64,000 nucleotides of DNA, taken from the NCBI GenBank assembly GCA_965216515.1, contig OZ244173.1, forward strand, positions 930,001-994,000. The letters run 5' to 3'. Below, piece after piece: positions 57,225 through 64,000 of this stretch. The position numbers and the translations under genes were made by a program. Source of the DNA: CAXMRP01 sp965216515. Its GTDB lineage: Bacteria > Pseudomonadota > Alphaproteobacteria > Rhizobiales > Afifellaceae. Every line of letters begins with the position of its first letter. Positions within the stretch are counted from its first letter, which is position 1. The notes under the pieces are model-generated. The model was not told the DNA's origin. It was given only the letters and a program-made list of their open reading frames with translations, and did not search any database.

Positions 57225-59315
57225 TCAGGCATATTTCGACTGGATCTCCTGCGCCACGGCGCTGGGCACCTGGGCATAGTGATCGAACTGCATCGTGTAT
57301 TGGGCTCGTCCCTGGCTCATGGAACGCAACGAGGAGACATAGCCGAACATGTTGGCCAGCGGCACCATGGCGTTCACGACTGTCGCGTTGCCGCGCATCT
57401 CCTGCCCCTGCACCTGGCCGCGGCGGGAATTGAGGTCGCCGATGACCGATCCGGTAAACTCGTCCGGCGTCACGACTTCGACCTTCATGATCGGTTCAAG
57501 AAGCACCGGTGCGGATTTGGACGCCGCGTCGCGGAACGCCGCCCGCGCGGCAATCTCAAACGCCATCACCGAGGAGTCCACGTCATGATAGGCGCCATCG
57601 ATGAGGGTCGCCTTGATGTCCACCATCGGGAAACCGGCAATCACGCCGCTGGTCATCACGCTTTCCAGGCCCTTTTCGACGCCCGGCACATATTCCTTCG
57701 GCACATTGCCGCCAACGATCTTGGATTCAAACTCAAAGCCGGCACCCGCTTCCTGCGGCGAAAACACGATCTTGACCCGCGCGAACTGGCCCGATCCACC
57801 GGTCTGCTTCTTGTGGGTGTAGTCGATTTCGGTTTCCCGGGTGATCGTTTCACGGTAGGCGACCTGCGGCTGGCCGATATTGGCATCGACCTTTTCTTCC
57901 CGCTTCAGCCGGTCGACGATGATGTCGAGATGCAGCTCGCCCATGCCGGCAATGATGGTCTGGCCGGATTCCTCATCCGTCTTGACCCGGAAGGACGGAT
58001 CCTCGCGCGCCAGCTTCGACAGCGCGATGCCCATCTTCTCCTGGTCGACCTTGGTCTTCGGCTCGATCGCGATTTCAATGACCGGATCGGGAAATTCCAT
58101 CCGCTCCAAAATCACCGGCGTGTTGGCATCGCACAGCGTGTCGCCGGTCGTCGTATCCTTGAGCCCGACAATGGCGACGATATCGCCCGCGAACGCTTCC
58201 TTGATCTCTTCGCGATTGTTGGAGTGCATCAGCAGCATGCGTCCGATGCGCTCACGCTTTTCCTTGACAGTATTCATCACGGAAACGCCCGATTCCAGTT
58301 TCCCGGAATAGATCCGCGCAAAAGTCAGCGAACCGACAAACGGATCATTCATGATCTTGAAGGCGAGCATAGAAAGCGGTTCGGCATCCGCGGAAATCCG
58401 CTTTGCTTCCTCGCCGGTCTTGGGATCAATGCCGCGAATGGACGGAACGTCCACGGGGCTGGGAAGGTAATCGACAACGGCGTCCAGAAGCGGTTGCACG
58501 CCCTTGTTCTTGAACGCCGAGCCGCACAGGATCGGGTAGAAACTCACATTCACCGTACCCTTGCGGACAAGTGACCGGATCGTATCATTGTCCGGCATGT
58601 CGCCGTCCAGATACGCCTCCATGGCCGCATCATCGATTTCGACCACGGTCTCAATCAGTTTTTCCCGCCACTCGGCGGCCTGATCGGTCAACTCGGCCGG
58701 GATTTCGACCTCTTCCCACTCCGCGCCCAGATTCTCGTCCTTCCAGACGAGCGCCTTCATCTCAATGAGATCGACGACACCGCGAAAATCATTTTCCGCG
58801 CCGATCGGCAGCTGAAGCACGGCGGACTTGGCCCCGAGCCGCTCCTCGACCATCTCCACGGAGCGATAGAAATCCGCGCCGATCTTGTCCATTTTGTTGA
58901 CGAAGATCATCCGCGGCACCTTGTACTTGTCCGCCTGCCGCCAGACGGTCTCGGTCTGCGGTTCCACCCCCGCATTGGCGTCGAGAAGCGCGATCGCGCC
59001 ATCAAGCACACGCAGCGATCGCTCCACCTCGATCGTAAAATCCACATGGCCCGGCGTATCGATGATGTTCAACCTGCGCTCTTTGCCGTCCCGGCCCCGC
59101 CAGAACGTCGTCGTCGCAGCCGACGTGATGGTAATGCCGCGTTCCTGTTCCTGCTCCATCCAGTCCATGGTCGCCGCGCCGTCATGGACTTCGCCGATCT
59201 TGTGGCTCTTTCCCGTATAGTAGAGCACCCGCTCCGTCGTTGTCGTCTTGCCCGCATCAATGTGGGCCATGATCCCGAAATTGCGGTAGTCTTCGATTTT
59301 GTATTCGCGCGCCAT
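57225..59315 (-). CDS. fusA: Elongation factor G
   Basis: The 696-residue translocation GTPase has NFGIMAHIDAGKTTTTERVL (P-loop), DTPGHVDFTIEVERSLRVLD and FVNKMDKIGADFYR, then domains II-V ending EIQSKYA. The ATG at 59315 is preferred to the GTG at 59318. It lies between rpsG and tuf. Confidence 0.99.
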   Translation of the reverse strand: MAREYKIEDYRNFGIMAHIDAGKTTTTERVLYYTGKSHKIGEVHDGAATMDWMEQEQERGITITSAATTTFWRGRDGKERRLNIIDTPGHVDFTIEVERSLRVLDGAIALLDANAGVEPQTETVWRQADKYKVPRMIFVNKMDKIGADFYRSVEMVEERLGAKSAVLQLPIGAENDFRGVVDLIEMKALVWKDENLGAEWEEVEIPAELTDQAAEWREKLIETVVEIDDAAMEAYLDGDMPDNDTIRSLVRKGTVNVSFYPILCGSAFKNKGVQPLLDAVVDYLPSPVDVPSIRGIDPKTGEEAKRISADAEPLSMLAFKIMNDPFVGSLTFARIYSGKLESGVSVMNTVKEKRERIGRMLLMHSNNREEIKEAFAGDIVAIVGLKDTTTGDTLCDANTPVILERMEFPDPVIEIAIEPKTKVDQEKMGIALSKLAREDPSFRVKTDEESGQTIIAGMGELHLDIIVDRLKREEKVDANIGQPQVAYRETITRETEIDYTHKKQTGGSGQFARVKIVFSPQEAGAGFEFESKIVGGNVPKEYVPGVEKGLESVMTSGVIAGFPMVDIKATLIDGAYHDVDSSVMAFEIAARAAFRDAASKSAPVLLEPIMKVEVVTPDEFTGSVIGDLNSRRGQVQGQEMRGNATVVNAMVPLANMFGYVSSLRSMSQGRAQYTMQFDHYAQVPSAVAQEIQSKYA

Positions 59316-59339
59316 CACGAGTGCCCTGTCGAAATCCGG

Positions 59340-59810
59340 TTACCAGCGATAATGCGAAAATGCGCGGTTGGCTTCCGCCATCCGGTGTGCATCTTCACGC
59401 TTCTTCACGGCGTTGCCCCGATTGTTGAATGCATCCAGCAATTCACCGGAAAGACGCTCAACCATGGTCCGCTCGTTGCGGCCGCGCGCCGCGGAAATCA
59501 GCCAGCGAATCGCCAGCGCCTGACGCCGGTCGTGGCGGACTTCCACCGGCACCTGATAGGTTGCACCGCCGACGCGGCGGGAACGCACTTCCACCTGCGG
59601 CATGACATTGTCGAGCGCCTGATGAAAAACGCCGAGCGGATCCTGACGGGATTTCTGCTCGACGCTGTCAAACGCACCATAGACGATTTTCTCGGCCACC
59701 GACTTCTTGCCGGATTTCATTACCGAGTTCATGAATTTGGACAGCACCACGTCCCCGTATTTGGGATCGGGAATGATGTCGCGTTTTTCGGCGCGATGGC
59801 GTCGGGACAT
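59340..59810 (-). CDS. rpsG: 30S ribosomal protein S7
   Basis: The 156-residue protein has MSRRHRAEKRDIIPDPKYGDVVLSKFMN and ARGRNERTMVERLSGELLDAFNNRGNAVKKREDAHRMAEANRAF. S7 nucleates 30S head assembly. It follows rpsL by 11 bp. Confidence 0.99.
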   Translation of the reverse strand: MSRRHRAEKRDIIPDPKYGDVVLSKFMNSVMKSGKKSVAEKIVYGAFDSVEQKSRQDPLGVFHQALDNVMPQVEVRSRRVGGATYQVPVEVRHDRRQALAIRWLISAARGRNERTMVERLSGELLDAFNNRGNAVKKREDAHRMAEANRAFSHYRW

Positions 59811-59821
59811 GAAGTCTCTCC

Positions 59822-60193
59822 TTACTTCGGCCGCTTGGCGCCGTACTTGGAACGCCGCTGGCGACGATCCTTCACACCCTGGGTATCGAGAATGCCGCGA
59901 AGCACATGGTAGCGAACGCCCGGCAGATCCTTGACGCGCCCGCCGCGGATCATGACCACCGAATGCTCCTGCAGATTGTGGCCTTCGCCCGGAATGTATC
60001 CGATCACCTCAAAGCCATTGGTCAGCCTCACTTTGGCGACCTTGCGCATGGCCGAGTTCGGTTTCTTCGGCGTGGTCGTGTAGACGCGCGTGCATACGCC
60101 GCGCTTTTGCGGATTGGCTTCAAGCGCCGGCACTTTGTTGCGCCTCGGTTTGTCGGTTCGCGGTTTGCGAACAAGCTGGTTGATCGTCGGCAT
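59822..60193 (-). CDS. rpsL: 30S ribosomal protein S12
   Basis: The 123-residue protein starts MPTINQLVRKPR. TTTPKKPNSAMRKVAKVRL and GYIPGEGHNLQEHSVVMIRGGRVKDLPGVRYHVLRG include the positions linked to streptomycin resistance (Lys in PKKPNSA and in GRVKDLPG), both wild type here. The start at 60220 is not conserved. A promoter and leader precede it. Confidence 0.99.
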   Translation of the reverse strand: MPTINQLVRKPRTDKPRRNKVPALEANPQKRGVCTRVYTTTPKKPNSAMRKVAKVRLTNGFEVIGYIPGEGHNLQEHSVVMIRGGRVKDLPGVRYHVLRGILDTQGVKDRRQRRSKYGAKRPK

Positions 60194-60445
60194 GGTCCGT
60201 ATCGGCCTCGGCAATCCCAATTTCCTGCGGCGGGCGACTTACGCCCGCATTGTCTGTTTGCAAAACACATCGAACCGAACGGCCCGGACCCCGGACCTCG
60301 GCGGCGCGAAAGCAGAGGACCACGTACGCCGCGATCATGCGATCAGTGTTTGCGTTTCAGTTTCAGGCAGCGTCTAAGCCATCTGATCCTGCGCTTTGGA
60401 CGCGCAAAACCGGGGCCGGCTTACCGCCTGCCTGCTGGTCGGGCT

Positions 60446-60474
60446 GATCTAGAGGCGCGAACCGTCGCCGTCAA
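60446..60474 (-). promoter_or_regulatory. Sigma70-like promoter of the rpsL-rpsG-fusA-tuf operon
   Basis: On the minus strand TTGACG (60474-60469) and TAGATC (60451-60446) are separated by exactly 17 bp. The distance to rpsL is about 250 bp. TTGACG is a good match to the alphaproteobacterial -35 consensus; the -10 is weaker. Confidence 0.5.
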
Positions 60475-60572
60475 CCCCGAAATCGGCAAAAGCGCCCGAT
60501 TGCCGGGAATTTTCCGATCGGGACGCGAGCCATCGAAACTAGGCGGCCATGCCCCCGGCAAACCGGAAATCG

Positions 60573-60662
60573 TCAGCTCAAATAGGGCAATGCCATCAGC
60601 ATCGTCGAACCGCTGGTCAGGACGACAAACAGAACAATTCGCCAGACAAGATTGAAGGACAT
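60573..60662 (-). CDS. Candidate 29-residue single-helix membrane peptide
   Basis: A 29-codon frame from the ATG at 60662 encodes a short polar start (MSFNLVW) and a hydrophobic helix (RIVLFVVLTSGSTMLMALP). GGAT lies just before the start, and CAGGATCG further upstream, neither at ideal spacing. It lies between rpoC and rpsL on the same strand. No family is recognised; it could be chance. Confidence 0.4.
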   Translation of the reverse strand: MSFNLVWRIVLFVVLTSGSTMLMALPYLS

Positions 60663-60930
60663 ATCCGAATATCGATCCTGGTATAATTCGGGCGACCGGC
60701 TGGCGATCCACATCGCAGACCTGTCACCCGGTCATGGGCCGCGATTTTGCATCGTTTCGACCAACGGCACGGCGAAAGACGAAACTGGCGGCAGTTTGCA
60801 GCGGCGACCTGCACACTCAAGACAAAAGCCGGTTATGCACAGCGAAATCCCGGTTTCTGTTGCGGGACCGACACATCCGCCGTCCGGTCCGGCGAAAAGC
60901 CACAGCCGGTTGCCGCCGCAAACACCGCCG

Positions 60931-60962
60931 AAACGAGAAGCGCCCGCCACGTTGGCGGGCGC
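60931..60962 (-). terminator. Rho-independent-type hairpin after rpoC
   Basis: GCGCCCGCCA and TGGCGGGCGC form a perfect 10-bp stem with a 3-nt loop, followed on the minus strand by TTCTCGTTTC. It lies about 30 bp beyond the rpoC stop codon. The U-tract is interrupted, so termination may be partial. Confidence 0.7.
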
Positions 60963-60992
60963 CTTGTCATCCAGGCCGCGTGGTGACGATCG

Positions 60993-63900
60993 TCACTCCG
61001 CAGCGTCAGCCTCCTGGCCGGCCTCCGCCGCGCCTTCCGCACTGAGATCGGCAAGCGCCGCCTGCGCGGCCAGTTCCTCGCGCTTGCGCTCTTCCTCGAC
61101 AATGAGGTCGTCACGCTTTTGCGCAACCGAACGCAACCGGTTCATCATGCCACCGGTGCCGGCCGGAATGAGCCGCCCGACGATGACGTTTTCCTTCAGG
61201 CCCTCAAGCGTATCTTTCTTGCCGTTGACCGCCGCTTCGGTGAGCACACGTGTCGTCTCCTGGAACGACGCAGCGGAAATGAACGAGCGGGTCTGGAGGC
61301 TTGCCTTGGTGATTCCCAGCAGCACCGGCGAAGCCTTGGCCAGCGTCTTGCCTTCCTCTTTCAGCCTGGCGTTTTCATCCTCAAACTCAAGCCGATCGAC
61401 CTGCTCGCCGATCAGGAAGTCCGATTCGCCGATGTCTTCGACTTCCACCTTCTGCAACATGTTCCGGACGATCACCTCGATGTGCTTGTCATTGATGACA
61501 ACGCCCTGCAGCCGGTAGACCTCCTGGATTTCGTTCACGAGATACGCGGCCAGTTCCTCAACACCCTTGATCGCGAGAATGTCGTGGGGTGCGGGAAGAC
61601 CATCGAGAATATAGTCGCCCTTCTCGATCATATCGCCTTCCTGAAGGTGGAACGGCCGCCCCTTCGGAATGAGATATTCGGAGTTTTCGGCACCCTCCTC
61701 AAGCGGTTCGATGATGATCCGGCGCTTGTTCTTGTAGTCACGACCGTACTTAATCGTGCCGTCGATCTCGGCGATGATCGCATGATCTTTCGGCCGACGT
61801 GCCTCAAACAGCTCCGCCACCCGTGGCAGACCACCGGTAATGTCGCGGGTTTTGGCGCTTTCAAGCGGAATACGTGCGATCACATCACCCGGCTTCACTT
61901 CTGCTCCGGGTTCCACGGAGAGCACCGCATCCACAGAGAGAAGGTAGCGCGCATCGCCGCCGCGCTCCAGTTTCAGCGCCTCGCCCTTTTTGTTGTTGAG
62001 CGTGATCGCCGGCTTCAGATCCGCACCGCGCGGATTGGCGCGCCAGTCGATGACGACACGCTTCGTGATGCCCGTGGATTCGTCAGCGGTCTCAGTAATC
62101 GACGCGCCTTCCACCATGTCTTCGTAGGCGACGATACCGCCCACTTCGGTCATGATCGGCCGGGTATAGGGATCCCATTCGGCAATCCGCTGCCCGCGTT
62201 TGATTGCGTCGCCTTCGTCGACAAAGAGCTTCGCGCCATAATTGATCCGGTGGCTCGACCGCTCCTTGCCCTTGTCGTCGGCGACAACGATCTGCATGTT
62301 CCGGCCCATGGCGATCATGTTGCCCTGGGAATCACGGACGATCGACCGGTTACGGATTTCCACCTTGCCGTCGAAATTGGACTCCAGAAACGACTGGTCG
62401 ACAACCTGTGCCGTGCCGCCGATATGGAATGTCCGCATTGTCAGCTGGGTGCCCGGTTCACCGATCGACTGCGCCGCGATGACACCGACAGCCTCGCCGA
62501 GATTGACCGGTGTTCCGCGAGCGAGATCGCGCCCGTAGCAGCTGCAGCAGACACCGTGACGTGTGTCACAGGTCAACACCGATCGGATAAGGACCGACTG
62601 AACCTTGGCCGACTCGATCGTCTCCACATCGGCTTCATCGATCAGTGTCCCGGCCGGAACGATCACGTCGCCGCTTTGCGGATCCAGCACGTCCTCTGCC
62701 GTCGTCCGTCCGAGAATTCGCGCACCCAATGATGCGACCACCTGCCCGGCGTCGACAATCGCCTCCATGTTGAGGCCCCGTTCGGTGCCGCAATCAGCCT
62801 CCGTGACAATCGAGTCTTGCGCGACATCGACCAGGCGGCGGGTCAGGTAACCCGAGTTTGCCGTCTTCAGCGCCGTGTCGGCCAGGCCCTTGCGGGCGCC
62901 GTGGGTGGAATTGAAATATTCCATCACCGACAGGCCCTCCTTGAAGTTGGAGATAATCGGGCTCTCGATGATTTCTCCTGAAGGCTTGGCCATGAGGCCG
63001 CGCATGCCGGCAAGCTGTTTCATCTGGGCTGGCGAGCCGCGCGCACCGGAATGCGACATCATGTAGATCGAGTTGACCTGCTTTTGCCGCTTGGTTTCTT
63101 CGTCGAATTCCACCGCCTGGATGCGCTTCATCATCTCATCGGCGACTTTGTCGGTGCATTTCGCCCAGGCATCGACGACCTTGTTGTATTTCTCGCCCTG
63201 GGTGATCAGCCCGTCATTGTACTGCTGCTCATATTCGCCAACCAGCGTCCGGGTCTCCTCGACCAGCTTGGTTTTGGCGTCGGGAATGACCATGTCATCC
63301 TTGCCGAACGATATGCCCGCCCTGCATGCCTGACCGAAACCGAGCTGCATGATCCGGTCGCAGAAGATCACCGTTTCCTTCTGCCCGGTGTGCCGATAGA
63401 CCGTGTCGATCATTGCGCTGATGTCCTTCTTGGTCATCAGGCGATTGCATATGTCGAACGGCACATTGTGATCCTTCGGCAGAAGCTCGCCGATCATCAT
63501 CCGGCCGGGTGTCGTGTCATGGATCGCCGACACCGGCTCGCCGTTCTCATCGACAGTCTTGAACCGGCCCTTGATCTTGGTATGCAAGGTCACGGCGCCG
63601 GCTTCCAGGGCATGGTGCAATTCGCCCATGGATGAGAACATCATCCCCTCGCCCGGCTCGTTCTCCTGCATGATGGACAGATAGTAGAGGCCCAGCACGA
63701 TATCCTGCGAAGGCACGATGATCGGCATCCCGTTGGCCGGATGCAGGATATTGTTGGTGCTCATCATCAGCACCCGGGCCTCCAGCTGCGCCTCCAGAGA
63801 CAGCGGCACATGGACGGCCATTTGGTCGCCGTCGAAGTCGGCGTTGAAGGCGGCACAGACCAGCGGATGAAGCTGGATGGCCTTGCCCTCGATCAACACC

Positions 63901-64000
63901 GGCTCAAAGGCCTGAATGCCCAGCCGGTGCAGCGTCGGCGCCCGGTTGAGCAGCACCGGGTGCTCGCGAATGACTTCATCCAGGATGTCCCAGACTTCCG
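60993..64000 (-). CDS. rpoC: DNA-directed RNA polymerase subunit beta', 5' end outside window
   Basis: The frame runs from beyond the right edge to a TGA at 60995-60993, covering about 1,000 C-terminal residues. It includes LLNRAPTLHRLGIQAFEP, the catalytic NADFDGDQMAVH loop with the three Mg-binding Asp, and GARGSPAQMKQLAGMRGLMAKP. It also includes the zinc-binding cysteines (CDTRHGVCCSCYGR) and TMRTFHIGGTA of the trigger-loop region. The C-terminus ends in an Ala/Glu-rich tail. The N-terminal third lies outside. Confidence 0.99.
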   Translation of the reverse strand, partial: EVWDILDEVIREHPVLLNRAPTLHRLGIQAFEPVLIEGKAIQLHPLVCAAFNADFDGDQMAVHVPLSLEAQLEARVLMMSTNNILHPANGMPIIVPSQDIVLGLYYLSIMQENEPGEGMMFSSMGELHHALEAGAVTLHTKIKGRFKTVDENGEPVSAIHDTTPGRMMIGELLPKDHNVPFDICNRLMTKKDISAMIDTVYRHTGQKETVIFCDRIMQLGFGQACRAGISFGKDDMVIPDAKTKLVEETRTLVGEYEQQYNDGLITQGEKYNKVVDAWAKCTDKVADEMMKRIQAVEFDEETKRQKQVNSIYMMSHSGARGSPAQMKQLAGMRGLMAKPSGEIIESPIISNFKEGLSVMEYFNSTHGARKGLADTALKTANSGYLTRRLVDVAQDSIVTEADCGTERGLNMEAIVDAGQVVASLGARILGRTTAEDVLDPQSGDVIVPAGTLIDEADVETIESAKVQSVLIRSVLTCDTRHGVCCSCYGRDLARGTPVNLGEAVGVIAAQSIGEPGTQLTMRTFHIGGTAQVVDQSFLESNFDGKVEIRNRSIVRDSQGNMIAMGRNMQIVVADDKGKERSSHRINYGAKLFVDEGDAIKRGQRIAEWDPYTRPIMTEVGGIVAYEDMVEGASITETADESTGITKRVVIDWRANPRGADLKPAITLNNKKGEALKLERGGDARYLLSVDAVLSVEPGAEVKPGDVIARIPLESAKTRDITGGLPRVAELFEARRPKDHAIIAEIDGTIKYGRDYKNKRRIIIEPLEEGAENSEYLIPKGRPFHLQEGDMIEKGDYILDGLPAPHDILAIKGVEELAAYLVNEIQEVYRLQGVVINDKHIEVIVRNMLQKVEVEDIGESDFLIGEQVDRLEFEDENARLKEEGKTLAKASPVLLGITKASLQTRSFISAASFQETTRVLTEAAVNGKKDTLEGLKENVIVGRLIPAGTGGMMNRLRSVAQKRDDLIVEEERKREELAAQAALADLSAEGAAEAGQEADAAE

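Larger units (their letters stand above)
60194..60992 (-). other. Leader and spacer between rpoC and rpsL
   Basis: These 799 bp hold the rpoC terminator (60931-60962), a candidate 29-codon membrane peptide (60573-60662) and a promoter for the rpsL operon (60446-60474). Other open frames here are short and lack protein-like composition. The leader from the promoter to rpsL is about 240 nt, long enough for structured RNA, but none was worked out. Confidence 0.6.

Noticed and set aside
57279..58574. 431-codon open frame antisense to fusA
   Set aside because: It mirrors the codon structure of EF-G on the other strand. It has His/Arg/Asp-rich, non-protein-like composition and no recognisable domain.
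61119..62732. 537-codon open frame antisense to rpoC
   Set aside because: This is an antisense shadow of a GC-rich, highly conserved gene, with no family resemblance.

Overview
The window looks like a chromosomal segment from an alphaproteobacterium, most likely of the order Hyphomicrobiales (Rhizobiales). Reasons: GC-rich DNA; the gene order rpoC-rpsL-rpsG-fusA-tuf-rpsJ...rplQ followed by a DegP-type protease and rarA; an EipB (DUF1849) gene next to a RidA gene; a phasin next to clpS/clpA; a mitochondrial-type Atp12 chaperone; and a formaldehyde-oxidation pair (class III ADH and S-formylglutathione hydrolase). These are family-level inferences; the species is not identified. There is no CRISPR array, insertion sequence, rRNA operon or phage.

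Layout. 1-4.3 kb: end of an EipB gene, then RidA, a glycerophosphodiester phosphodiesterase, a FemAB-like acyltransferase, a HIT protein and an AzlCD amino-acid exporter. 5.1-8.5 kb: ClpA with its adaptor ClpS, and a phasin behind a promoter carrying two TGC-N3-GCA palindromes. 8.7-14.5 kb: a SPOR-tailed D,D-carboxypeptidase, an overlapping pair encoding a membrane J-domain protein and a VWA protein, a DUF1489 protein, dodecin and L-serine dehydratase. 14.5-21.5 kb: a rhodanese, a DMT exporter, a DUF899 thioredoxin-like protein behind an AT-rich palindrome, a GH25 lysozyme lipoprotein, MgtE, tRNA-Leu(GAG), LipB and an unrecognised exported protein. 21.6-32.8 kb: a Cfa-like methyltransferase and the two propionyl-CoA carboxylase subunits. 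The carboxylase genes are separated by the formaldehyde genes and by a divergent pair of poorly characterised genes: an internally duplicated helical protein and an SGNH hydrolase. 33-41.4 kb: YjgN and an M48 protease on the plus strand. On the minus strand are degP-like, rarA, a flavodoxin, crcB, rluA-type, a HAD phosphatase split by an in-frame stop, and atp12; the last four overlap by ATGA junctions.

41.6-64 kb is the continuous minus-strand transcription/translation supercluster: the 3' two-thirds of rpoC, then rpsL, rpsG, fusA, tuf, the full S10-spc-alpha gene set, secY and adk, ending at rplQ with a terminator. A sigma70-like promoter and a leader of about 240 nt precede rpsL.

No dramatic new system is obvious. 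The most unusual items are the duplicated helical protein with its divergent SGNH hydrolase (28-30 kb), the J-domain/VWA pair (10.2-11.7 kb), two genes whose frames look disrupted (azlC at its start, the HAD phosphatase in the middle), the phasin operator architecture, an acidic tail on ribosomal protein L3, and three candidate single-helix microproteins.
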